NCBI GenBank assembly: GCA_035712365.1
Contig: DASTAW010000048.1
Location: 124,001-188,000 of the forward strand
DNA: 64,000 nt
Source of the DNA: Terriglobia bacterium
GTDB taxonomy: Bacteria > Acidobacteriota > Terriglobia > UBA7540
Direction of reading: 5' to 3'
A program made the translations under genes and the position numbers. The notes beneath the pieces are model-generated. The model had not been told where the DNA came from. It made no database searches and saw nothing but the letters and a program-made list of their open reading frames with translations. How positions within the stretch are numbered: the first letter of the stretch is position 1; each line of letters opens with the position of its first letter. This document shows, piece by piece, positions 1 through 8,422 of this stretch.

Positions 1-1
1 C

Positions 2-2860
2 TACGATCGGAAGGGGCGGAGGCCGGATCCCACCGAATATCTGACCTTGCTAAAGGATTATGTGAAGCAGGCCAGGGAGTTGGTGGCAATTGCCGGTCCC
101 CGGCAGGTTATCCGTATCAGTAGCTGCGACCAGGCCGGGCCGTTGCTCAAAACCCTTGGCTACGAGCTGGCAAGCCCCTGCGGACCGGACACTTACCTCG
201 TCACCGGTGACTCTGAAAGGGCCTTTCTCACCGATGATTCGGGATTCCCTCTTACGGCCCTCGAGCAAACACTGCGCGGAGGCCAACCTTTCGAGTACGG
301 TTTTGAGTCCGTCAAGGTGCCGGTGTTATTCAGCCAGGGCGATTGGATGGCACTTGACCCGAATAAGAAGGATGATTTACTGGACGCCATCCTCTCCGAC
401 GCGGGAGTAGCAAGACTCTACTGGGCCATGGCGCGGATTGACCGGCACACTTGCGAATATCTCCGGAAATCCCCGGGCCTCAAGGGCCTTTTGCCTCTTG
501 CCCCGGCCCTCGATTTCTATGGTAGCCAGATCACGATCCAATCGGGACGCATCATGGTGCCTGGAGGAAAACCGGCTGAAGGGGCCTGGGCACAACTGGC
601 GGGAGCAAATCCCGGCTCCCCTGGCCAGTTTGTGCTTCACGTTCTTGCCAAGGATGACGGTTGGCTGGCCGCCTATTTTGATGGGCTGTCGCGGGTTGAT
701 CCCGCACAGCAGGCCTATGTGTCACAATCTCATCACCTTCAGAATTTCTATAAGGCGCTGGTTGGCAAGAACCCCTCTCCCGGCCCGGCGCGCCCTGTTT
801 TCAGGCCGGACGCTGGGTTGCTGCTCCTCGTGTCTGGTCTCCAATTGGATGCGAATGGCAAACCCCAGATTCCGGGCGGACTGGTAGCGTGGAAGGCAAT
901 TCTGCAGGAGCTCCAGCGCCAGGACCATTCCAAACTGGTCCACGAGTGGGCCGGGCACGCGGCACGGTGGACCACCGCCGAACAGTTGTTGGAATCCATG
1001 TTTGCATTCTCCCGGCTCAATATTGACGACGGGCCTCTGCAGGCTTACCTCTCAATCAGCGGAATTGATCGCACGCGTTCTTCAGGAACGCGCCTGACGC
1101 CCGATACGGTGCGGTTGCTTGCAACCAACTTCAAGAAGTTTGGCGACCAATACCTCACCTTTTCTGAATTCCCCTTGGACAACCCTTCGATCACAAATTT
1201 TATTCGTGCTGCTGAGGCAATTGATGAAATCCACGACCGTAATTTGCGGTCCGACAGCCTCGGCATTTTCCAGGCCAACATAGGCCTCTGGAAAATTCTG
1301 GCCAGACAGCGTGAAATCCCTGAATCAAACTGGGACAAATCCTGGCAGGCGTTGATTAAGCCGTTTACGGGAATCCGCACCTCCGGCCAGCTCTATGATG
1401 CTGCCCGGACCTCGACTCGGGCGCTCTTGCAGGCATCAGCGGGGAACGCCAATCTCTCGCAGGCCGGGATCATCGACTTGCTGGCAGGGCCGGCGCAGAC
1501 GAGCCCGGAAGGCAGAGAGGTGAGGACGGACCTGGCCAATAAGCTTCGGATGATGATGGCGGCTCAACGCCTCGTCCCGCTCGATACTCTGTTCGAATTG
1601 GGCGACGGCCTGGAACAAATGGCTAAGGGTGGCGCGCCGTCCTCAGCCCTGGTTCCTTTGGCGGCGCAGCTCCGTCAGTTCCAGCTTCCCAAGCCTCTGT
1701 TCACCAGAGGTGAAAGGGCCGAGTGGTCCATGGGCCTTTACGAGAACCAGCATCTCCAGAGCGAGATGCAGACAAACCTCGCCAAAATAATACAGACGAG
1801 ACCTTCGGCTGACAGGCTTCGGGCGGCGCGCGGCGATTTGGTTCCGTTCCTTAGAGACACACTGGTGGGCCTGAACTATGCGTATTACGAACCTCCTGGC
1901 GCCCAGATGATTTACAACAACGTTCTGTTCGTGCGCTCCCACGATTTTTCGGGTGCAAGCAGCATGGAAGAAGATCGCTCCTGGAAAACTCCTGATCTCT
2001 TCGGTCGCGGCCTCTCAGCCGGCGGAGGCGCTCATCTGGTCGGCTCACTTTCGAACCTCCCGTACGTCCTCGCACAAGTGGAGGAGAACTTCATCGTGCC
2101 GAACAGCGTGCAGTCCCTGATCTGGGAAGATCTCGTGCCAACCTTAATAGCCGGAGCGGTGCTTCCACGCTGGTGGCATGTGACAAGAAATGAGCTCCAC
2201 GCGGTCACACTCTACCAGAGGTTTGGCGAAGAACTGGTGAAGGCTGCTGGTACCGATCCTCAATTGCGCGCAAAAGTGATGGGAATCTTTTCCGATCGCA
2301 TGCTGCCTGCGCGGTTTGAGGAGGTTGGGCAAGAACTGAGCGACGGCCGTTCCAGCGCCGCCCTTGCCCAGATGACACCGGCTGATTTGTTCTGCCTGGC
2401 CGCGGCGTTCAGGAAGAGCTTCCCTTCGGAGGACCCTGAAGGAGGAGAAGCCGAGAAGGAATTCGACCAGCTTGCCCAGCAGCATCCCAATGAGGTTAGC
2501 TGGGAGCGGTTGTCAGCGGATTTTGGGGTGCCGCATCCCGCCCTCGGTGGGACTGACGCGCGATCGTTGGTCAACATGAAACCCTTTCCCACCTACCTGG
2601 GTTACTCCAGCCGGCTGTTAGCGGAGTCCTGGGAGTCCAACAATTTGTACTGGGCCCGGCTGGCAGACGAAAAAGGCTACTCCCCGGTGATGCTGAATAT
2701 GCTGGTTCCGCAACTGACCTATCGTATGGTCGAGAACATTGCGGCTACTTATCTGGACGATTGGCCTGCTCTGCTCCGAGCTTTGCGGGTGACGGGGGAG
2801 GAGTTTCAGCAGGGAAAGCTGGCTTCGTTGCCAGGCGCGGGGAGTAGAGCCGGACTCTAA
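2..2860 (+). CDS. Large protein of unknown function, 5' end outside window
   Basis: The frame is open from the first base of the window, and the residues before the first possible start (a TTG at 47) read as ordinary protein, so the gene almost certainly begins upstream. About 952 residues are visible. I do not recognise a named domain. There is no membrane segment in the visible part, and the protein is rich in Leu, Ala and aromatic residues with Gly/Pro turns. It ends 81 bases before a secreted VWFA-related gene on the same strand, so the two may be co-transcribed. That partner suggests an acidobacterial lineage-specific exported or envelope protein, but this is inference only. The missing N-terminus would show whether it carries a signal peptide. 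Confidence 0.8.
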   Translation, partial: YDRKGRRPDPTEYLTLLKDYVKQARELVAIAGPRQVIRISSCDQAGPLLKTLGYELASPCGPDTYLVTGDSERAFLTDDSGFPLTALEQTLRGGQPFEYGFESVKVPVLFSQGDWMALDPNKKDDLLDAILSDAGVARLYWAMARIDRHTCEYLRKSPGLKGLLPLAPALDFYGSQITIQSGRIMVPGGKPAEGAWAQLAGANPGSPGQFVLHVLAKDDGWLAAYFDGLSRVDPAQQAYVSQSHHLQNFYKALVGKNPSPGPARPVFRPDAGLLLLVSGLQLDANGKPQIPGGLVAWKAILQELQRQDHSKLVHEWAGHAARWTTAEQLLESMFAFSRLNIDDGPLQAYLSISGIDRTRSSGTRLTPDTVRLLATNFKKFGDQYLTFSEFPLDNPSITNFIRAAEAIDEIHDRNLRSDSLGIFQANIGLWKILARQREIPESNWDKSWQALIKPFTGIRTSGQLYDAARTSTRALLQASAGNANLSQAGIIDLLAGPAQTSPEGREVRTDLANKLRMMMAAQRLVPLDTLFELGDGLEQMAKGGAPSSALVPLAAQLRQFQLPKPLFTRGERAEWSMGLYENQHLQSEMQTNLAKIIQTRPSADRLRAARGDLVPFLRDTLVGLNYAYYEPPGAQMIYNNVLFVRSHDFSGASSMEEDRSWKTPDLFGRGLSAGGGAHLVGSLSNLPYVLAQVEENFIVPNSVQSLIWEDLVPTLIAGAVLPRWWHVTRNELHAVTLYQRFGEELVKAAGTDPQLRAKVMGIFSDRMLPARFEEVGQELSDGRSSAALAQMTPADLFCLAAAFRKSFPSEDPEGGEAEKEFDQLAQQHPNEVSWERLSADFGVPHPALGGTDARSLVNMKPFPTYLGYSSRLLAESWESNNLYWARLADEKGYSPVMLNMLVPQLTYRMVENIAATYLDDWPALLRALRVTGEEFQQGKLASLPGAGSRAGL

Positions 2861-2941
2861 ACTGCCTTGGCCGATGCGGGCATTAGGCCAGGTGTGGGCG
2901 GAATCCAGGACCAAGGATCGGATTTTTACGGAAGGTGATCT

Positions 2942-4021
2942 ATGGGACAACGATACATTCTTCTCGCTTTACTTTCAATCGGGGTGTTCATGGGACCAGC
3001 CCTTGCCGCCCAAACCCAGAAGACGGATTCCGATGTGACGATCCTCCACATTACCGTCAACATGGTCCAATTGGATGTGGCGGTAACGGACAATAAAGGC
3101 AGGTATGTAACGGGCCTCGGCCCCGGGAACTTCCAGGTGTATGAGGATGGGATTCGGGAGAAAATCGCGGCTTTCGGGGAAGAGAACGGCGCTCCGAGAA
3201 GCGTGCGATACTCCGGGCCAGGCGGAAAGGTGCCTCAACTCGGGACGTTCGTCTTTGATGGCGCAGCCGGGGCCAACGCCATTGCCCCGTCCTCTCCGGG
3301 AGCCAGCGTTTTTGTCCTGTTTGACACCAGCAATTATATGTATCGGGGCTTTGCTCTGGCCCGGGATGCCATCGCGCAGTTCGTTCGGTCGCTCGACCGC
3401 TCAGACCGCGTGGCTTTCTATTCCTACAGCCGCGATTTTTTCCGGGCGAGTCCGCTTAGTGAAAAGCCTACGCAGGTCCTGGAGGCAGTCCGTTCCACAG
3501 TGGCTGGCGACGACGCGGCGCTCTACAACGCGCTCTTGTGGACCCTGAAAGACGCCGACAAGTTTTCCGGCCGAAGAGTTATCGTGGTCTTCTCAAACGG
3601 GCCTGACGATGCCAGCATGGTCTCGCCTGAGGATGTCCGGGAGCTCGCGCAGTCCGAGGGAATCCCCATCTACATGATCAGCACCCGGGAAGCCGAACGC
3701 GATCCGCTTTCGACAGCCGTGTTCAAACGCATCAGCACGAGCACGGGCGGCAAAGCTTATTTTGCCGGGCATTGGCAGGACCAGGAAAAGGCGTTTGCTT
3801 CCATCCGTGCGGACCTGGCTCACCTGTATACCATCAGCTACTATCCGGCGCCGAACCCGAATAACGGTTGGCGTAAAATTACGGTGGAAGTGAAAGGTAA
3901 AAACCCGAAAAAATACAGCATTCGGACGCGGACCGGGTACAGACCGCGGGTGCTTCCAGAGGCGACCGAGGCATTGCCGATGGATACCGCTCCGCTGCCC
4001 AAAAGCGCTGGCGGGAGGTAA
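2942..4021 (+). CDS. Secreted VWFA-related protein (acidobacterial type)
   Basis: A 359-residue protein with a cleavable signal peptide (hydrophobic stretch ending near residue 23, Ala-Leu-Ala-Ala). Residues about 35-75 form a beta-rich stretch with the wording typical of acidobacterial VWFA-related proteins (VQLDVAVTDNKGRYVTGL). A von Willebrand A domain follows at about 115-300. Its metal site begins with DTSNYM at the end of the first strand, a variant of the DxSxS MIDAS motif in which the last Ser is Tyr, so metal binding may be weakened. The start is supported by AAGGTGAT six bases upstream of ATG. These proteins are numerous in Acidobacteria; they are exported and their ligands are unknown. 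It follows the large unknown gene closely and is probably in its transcript. Confidence 0.9.
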   Translation: MGQRYILLALLSIGVFMGPALAAQTQKTDSDVTILHITVNMVQLDVAVTDNKGRYVTGLGPGNFQVYEDGIREKIAAFGEENGAPRSVRYSGPGGKVPQLGTFVFDGAAGANAIAPSSPGASVFVLFDTSNYMYRGFALARDAIAQFVRSLDRSDRVAFYSYSRDFFRASPLSEKPTQVLEAVRSTVAGDDAALYNALLWTLKDADKFSGRRVIVVFSNGPDDASMVSPEDVRELAQSEGIPIYMISTREAERDPLSTAVFKRISTSTGGKAYFAGHWQDQEKAFASIRADLAHLYTISYYPAPNPNNGWRKITVEVKGKNPKKYSIRTRTGYRPRVLPEATEALPMDTAPLPKSAGGR

Positions 4022-4418
4022 TTCGGGACCATTTGCGGGGCCTTCTGCGAAGTGCCCGCCCTTGCCGCAGTTCGAAACTGCGCGAGGGCCGGAGAGTTAA
4101 ATCCTGCCTGCGCCGCCACTCCCGCCCTCATCTTAATCCATGCCACCGAGGTTCCCGGTCCAGTTTTGGACCCGCAATTCCACTGACCCATCGAATTTCC
4201 TAACGAGTGACAGTTTTTCGAGATGCCGGTGCGCCAACCGATCAGCTTGAATTGCCGGCACGGCTGGCGTATTCTCGTGCCCCAAGGCAAAACGGCTTGA
4301 GGGGCAATCGAGACCGCTGCTGCGCTTCGTCCTGATTGAGATCGCGGCGGCGCTTGACCTCGCCAATCTTTCCATTTGCCGAATCCCCATTTGGACCACC
4401 GTGCAAGGGTCATGGCTG
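4022..4418. other. Intergenic region before the GH106 gene
   Basis: About 400 bases without a convincing gene. Open frames on the minus strand here are shadows that continue into neighbouring coding DNA. The only signal I can support is the promoter-like pair listed separately at 4247-4275. No RNA gene or strong terminator hairpin was seen. Confidence 0.5.
4247..4275 (+). promoter_or_regulatory. Possible sigma-70 promoter for the rhamnosidase gene
   Basis: TTGAAT at 4247-4252 and TATTCT at 4270-4275 are separated by 17 bases. The -10 keeps the important T, A and final T. It lies about 140 bases before the start codon, leaving a long leader. Consensus matching by eye only. Confidence 0.35.
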
Positions 4419-7190
4419 ATGAGACCCCGATATTCACGAAGAGAATTTTTGCGGACGACTTCTCTCGCGCCACTTGAACTCCGGATGCTGGCCTGGCTTT
4501 CCAGATCTTCGGACGCGGCAGCGACAGCCGCCGGCGCGTCGCTGTGGGCGCCATTCATCAAGCCGCCGGATGACTCACGCATCATGATGCGCTGGTGGTG
4601 GTTTGGGCCGGCAGTGGCCAACCAGGAACTGGAACGCGAAATCCGCGCGATGAAAGAAGCCGGCATCGGCGGGTTTGAAATTCAACCGGTCTACCCTCGG
4701 GAGATGGATGATCCCGCTCGCGGGATTCGCAACCTGGCTTATCTTTCCGACGGCTTTCTTGATGCATTGCGGTTCGTCAACCAGAAGACCCAGGAAATGG
4801 GGATGCGGCTGGACCTGACGCTTTCGAGCGGCTGGCCTTACGGAGGGAGCCTCGTTCCGATCACGCAGGCCGCTGGCATGCTGCGGGTGGTGGCTGTTCC
4901 GATTCCGGGCACCGACAATTCTGTGGCAGCGCCCAGTCTTGAAGCAGGCGAGTCCCTGATAGCCGCGTGGGCCATGCCTGGCGATCATTTGCGCTTTCCC
5001 AAATCGAGTGCTCAGCAACTGGACGACCTCAGCGGCGTCAGAGTCATGGTGCCGGACCGGCGGCAATTCCGCGCGGTGTTGTTCTTCATTTCCAGCCGCA
5101 CAGGCATGCAGGTGAAGCGCCCTGCCGTGGGAGCTGAAGGCTTTGTGATCGATCACTACGACGCCGCGGCAATCGGTGCTTATCTGCGCTCAACAGGCGA
5201 TCGCCTGATGCAGGCCTTCAGCGGAAAGCCCCCTTACGCAGTGTTCAGCGACAGTCTTGAAGTCTACGGATCCAACTGGACTCCGGACCTGCTGGCCGAA
5301 TTTCACCGCCGCCGCGGCTATGATCTCAAACCGCACCTCCTGGCGCTGGTGGGCGATGCTGGAGAGACGACGTTGGCTATTCGCTGCGACTGGGGCCGCA
5401 CGCTCACGGAGCTTGCCAATGACCATTACCTGGCGCCGCTGCGGGAGTGGGCGGACCGAAACGGCACCAGGCTTCGCTGCCAGGCCTACGGCGAGCCGCC
5501 GGTGACCCTGTCCAGCAATCGCCTCGTGGACCTCCCGGAGGGCGAAAGTCCAGACTGGAGAGGATTCAGCCCGGCGCGCTGGGCATCCTCTGCCTGCCAC
5601 CTCTACGGCAAGCCGGTCGCTTCGGCGGAAACATGGACATGGATCCACTCTCCGGCTTTCCGCGCAACGCCGCTGGACTTGAAGGCTGAAGCCGATTGCG
5701 ACTTCCTTCAGGGAATCAACCAGATTGTCGGCCACGGCTGGCCTTACTCGCCGCCGGAGGCCGGCGAGCCCGGCTGGCGTTTCTACGCGGCTGGCGCCTT
5801 GAATGATCACAACCCCTGGTGGCCCGTGATGGCCGACCTGGCGCTTTACCTCCAACGGATGTGCTTCCTGCTTCGCCAGGGCAAACCGGCCAACGACGTT
5901 GCACTATATCTTTCCAACAGCGATGCCTGGGCGCAGTTCACCGCCAACAGCAATCCCTCGGTTAACGGCGTGCTGGCCATGCTGTTGGGGAAGAACATAC
6001 TCGGCCACATTCTGGATGCCGGTTTCAATTTCGATTTCATCGACGATGAAGCCATCGACCTTGTTGGCATCCCCTACGCCGCTCTGGTTCTGCCCGGTGT
6101 TGAGCGAATTCCGCTGGCCGCCTGCCAGAAGGTCCGGGAATACGCGCTTCACGGCGGAGTGGTCATCGCTGCCCGCGTGATTCCCCAACTTGCCCCCGGC
6201 CTCCTGGAAGGCAGGCGCGACAGCCCGAAAGTCCGAGCGCTTTCCCGTGAACTCTTCGAGGGGCAAAACGCGCGCGGCCTCTTGGTTCAAAATGAAGCAG
6301 CCTTGGGTGCGGCGCTTACCAGCAAGCTGACTCCCGACGTCGAATTGAATGCCGAAGCGCCTGAAATCGGCTTTATTCATCGCAAGCTCGATGAGGGCCA
6401 CCTCTACTTTCTGGCAAACACGGGCAACAAGGCGCACGATGTTGAGGCCACCTTCCGGGTGAAGCAGCTTTCGCCGGAGCGATGGGATCCGTTTACAGCC
6501 ACGAAATCCGCCGTGCGATGGAAGTGTACAGATGATGGGCGCACCGCAGTGACGCTTCACTTTGAACCCTATGAATCCGCTGTGCTGATGTTCTCCAGTT
6601 CGCCGAGCGCTTCTGCCCCAGCCCCGGCCCGCGCCAGGCGAAGGTCAGTGCCGGCTTCCGTCGATTTAAGCCGCGGCTGGAAAGTCACTTTCACCGGCAC
6701 GGGCAAATCCATTCAAATGGACCGTCTGCGCCCCTGGACGGAACTGGCCGGCCTTCGCTTTTTCTCCGGCCAGGGCGTTTATGAAAAGGCCGTATCGGTG
6801 CCGGAATCCATGCTCAACTCCGGGGCGAAGGTTTACCTGAATTTCGGCAAGGGCGTTCCCATCGAACCGCATCATCGACAGAATGGCACGCAGGCCTGGA
6901 TTGAGAGTCCCGTGCGCGAGGCAGCCGTCGTGTATGTGAACGGGCAGCGGGCCGGTTCGGTTTGGCGCCCGCCGTACGAGCTGGAAATCACGGAATGGCT
7001 GCATACAGGAGCGAACGCGTTCCGGGTGGTTGTCGGGAACCTTGCCATCAATTCCATGGCGGGCAGATCGCAGCCTGACTACCGCCTCCTCAACCTACGC
7101 TACGGCAAACGTTTTGACCCGCAAGACATGGAGAACCTTCAGCCCGTGCCCTCCGGCTTGCTGGGGGTCGTCACCTTGATCGCTCGTTAA
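4419..7190 (+). CDS. Tat-exported alpha-L-rhamnosidase-like glycoside hydrolase, GH106 type
   Basis: The chosen ATG at 4419 gives 923 residues starting MRPRYSRREFLRTTS, a twin-arginine signal with the SRRxFL core, and has AAGGG nine bases upstream. A GTG at 4401 is in frame but lacks a ribosome site. After the signal, the conserved opening of the family is visible (MMRWWWFGPAVAN, then KEAGIGGFEIQPVYP near residue 90). Later come DSLEVYGSNW near 283 and ETWTWIH near 404, two carboxylate-bearing stretches conserved in this family and likely near the active site. The last 200 residues form a galactose-binding-like beta sandwich. GH106 enzymes release terminal rhamnose from pectin-type and other plant glycans, which fits a soil saprophyte. 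Substrate here is inferred from family only. Confidence 0.87.
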   Translation: MRPRYSRREFLRTTSLAPLELRMLAWLSRSSDAAATAAGASLWAPFIKPPDDSRIMMRWWWFGPAVANQELEREIRAMKEAGIGGFEIQPVYPREMDDPARGIRNLAYLSDGFLDALRFVNQKTQEMGMRLDLTLSSGWPYGGSLVPITQAAGMLRVVAVPIPGTDNSVAAPSLEAGESLIAAWAMPGDHLRFPKSSAQQLDDLSGVRVMVPDRRQFRAVLFFISSRTGMQVKRPAVGAEGFVIDHYDAAAIGAYLRSTGDRLMQAFSGKPPYAVFSDSLEVYGSNWTPDLLAEFHRRRGYDLKPHLLALVGDAGETTLAIRCDWGRTLTELANDHYLAPLREWADRNGTRLRCQAYGEPPVTLSSNRLVDLPEGESPDWRGFSPARWASSACHLYGKPVASAETWTWIHSPAFRATPLDLKAEADCDFLQGINQIVGHGWPYSPPEAGEPGWRFYAAGALNDHNPWWPVMADLALYLQRMCFLLRQGKPANDVALYLSNSDAWAQFTANSNPSVNGVLAMLLGKNILGHILDAGFNFDFIDDEAIDLVGIPYAALVLPGVERIPLAACQKVREYALHGGVVIAARVIPQLAPGLLEGRRDSPKVRALSRELFEGQNARGLLVQNEAALGAALTSKLTPDVELNAEAPEIGFIHRKLDEGHLYFLANTGNKAHDVEATFRVKQLSPERWDPFTATKSAVRWKCTDDGRTAVTLHFEPYESAVLMFSSSPSASAPAPARARRRSVPASVDLSRGWKVTFTGTGKSIQMDRLRPWTELAGLRFFSGQGVYEKAVSVPESMLNSGAKVYLNFGKGVPIEPHHRQNGTQAWIESPVREAAVVYVNGQRAGSVWRPPYELEITEWLHTGANAFRVVVGNLAINSMAGRSQPDYRLLNLRYGKRFDPQDMENLQPVPSGLLGVVTLIAR

Positions 7191-7289
7191 AAAATGGGCT
7201 TACGCATGGCGACGGCGTTCCGGGAGAGCGTTTGGGCTGATTTTTGACGATCGCCTAGCCCTCTTGAGAAGCTCCGGTTCGTTTTAGGT

Positions 7290-7510
7290 TTGATTTTTCG
7301 GCTTTCTAATGTTTTCAACAAGATCGGTAGCTTTGTTTTTAGGTTCGTTCCGGTTCGTTTTTTCCACAGCTACGTGTTTTCAACAACTTCTCCGCTTTGT
7401 TTTCCGGTTCGTTCCGGTTTGTTTTTTGGCAATTTCTCTTTTTTTTCAACAACCTCTCCGGTTTGTTTTTCAAAAAACGTGTTTTTCTGTCCCATTTCGT
7501 TGTTTTTGGT
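7290..7510. repeat. T-rich imperfect tandem repeat, period about 66 bp
   Basis: The block TTTTCAACAA recurs at about 7311, 7376 and 7443, spaced 65-67 bases. Each copy is followed by variants of CTCCGGTTTGTTTT and GGTTCGTTCCGGTT. Read on the minus strand, parts of it give repeated peptide words such as NEPE and ENKPER, because the period is close to 22 codons, but in-frame stops break it up. Pyrimidine bias is extreme compared with the 60 percent GC surroundings. Confidence 0.7.
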
Positions 7511-7599
7511 CCCGGAAAACTCGACAGGCGCAGGCACTGAAAGGAGACTACCATGCTAGGCCAGTGTTTGTCAAGCAAATTCGACGGGAGAGGTTGGAA

Positions 7600-7634
7600 G
7601 TCAGGAGTCAGGAGTCAGGAGCCAGAAGTCAGGA
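7600..7634. repeat. Heptanucleotide tandem repeat GTCAGGA
   Basis: Five consecutive 7-base units: GTCAGGA three times, one degenerate unit (GCCAGAA), then GTCAGGA again. It resembles the short tandemly repeated heptamers known from filamentous cyanobacteria. It lies in non-coding DNA. Confidence 0.85.
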
Positions 7635-7983
7635 GCGGCGGGTCAATGACGTAGACTTTCCCGATGATCGCTCCGGCCTCCGAAGGAGTAAGGCCTGGCT
7701 CCGATTTCCTAAGTTGATGAACGCGGAGCTGAGGCCGGCCGTCTGAGCGGGAGCGCGGTCGGCAATGCCTGGTTGACCGCCGCCGTCCAACGAGATATCG
7801 TTGTACTCGTACCTCGGCAGTCCGCGATCAAGGTCACCCAACGGACTCTACCTGCACTCTCCAGCTCTTGAGGGAATGTGGATGGAGGCGCATCAAGAGC
7901 ACACCGGGAAAGGTGTGCGTGCGCCGTCGATCCGCAGCACACTTTCCCCTATTCCATTGAGCATAAGGCAAAGGAGAGAAGCA

Positions 7984-8349
7984 ATGAGCAATCCGGGAAA
8001 CCACCATAAGATCAATTATATTGAGTTCGCCTCGAATGATCTCGAACGGACGAAACGGTTTTACGAGAAGGTTTTTGGATGGAGTTTTCAGGACTGGGGA
8101 CCAGACTATGTCAGCTTCAGTGGGGCACTGGCCGGGATCGACGGCGGTTTCAGAAAATGCTCCCGGCAGGAAGAGTTGGCCCATTTTGACCCGCTCATCG
8201 TCCTCTACTCAGAGAATCTGAAGGCTACCCAAGACGCCATCGAGGCCGCGGGCGGCACCATCGTTGTACCGGCGTTTGAATTCCCAGGCGGGCGACGATT
8301 TCATTTCGCGGACGGCTCGGGAAATATCCTGGCGGTCTGGTCAAAGTAG
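7984..8349 (+). CDS. VOC family protein (glyoxalase/bleomycin-resistance fold)
   Basis: A 121-residue protein. The ATG at 7984 is preceded by AAAGGAGAG at a good distance. The upstream in-frame extension to 7801 has no protein character. It has the opening of a single-domain VOC protein: IEFASNDLERTKRFYEKVFGW near residues 12-32, a central AGGTIVVPAFEFPGGRRFHFADGSGNILAVW at the end, matching the paired beta-alpha-beta-beta-beta modules. Such proteins bind a divalent metal and act as lyases, isomerases or dioxygenases, or merely bind drugs. Nothing here fixes the substrate. It stands alone, convergent with the sulfatase-fold gene. Confidence 0.88.
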   Translation: MSNPGNHHKINYIEFASNDLERTKRFYEKVFGWSFQDWGPDYVSFSGALAGIDGGFRKCSRQEELAHFDPLIVLYSENLKATQDAIEAAGGTIVVPAFEFPGGRRFHFADGSGNILAVWSK

Positions 8350-8422
8350 CCGCTGGACGAACACGCGCCGCACACATCGCAAACCATCGCGACGTGTGCG
8401 GCACCCGGGGCTGCAAGCACAT

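Larger units (their letters stand above)
7191..7983. other. Repeat-rich intergenic region
   Basis: Nearly 800 bases between the GH106 and VOC genes. It holds a T-rich array of about 66-bp period (7290-7510), a heptamer array (7600-7634) and otherwise undistinguished sequence. Open frames cross it on both strands, but their products are low-complexity (Phe/Ser-rich or Asn-Glu-Pro-rich) and shift with the repeats. A 34-codon frame at 7553-7657 has AAGGAG six bases before its ATG, but it runs through the heptamer array, so I do not call it a gene. Confidence 0.55.

Noticed and set aside
7600-7634. Heptamer arrays as a CRISPR
   Set aside because: Units are 7 bases with no spacers, and no cas gene is in the window.
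7309-7746. A 145-residue open frame through the T-rich array
   Set aside because: Product is Phe/Arg/Ser low-complexity, changes with each repeat, has no ribosome site and passes into the heptamer array.
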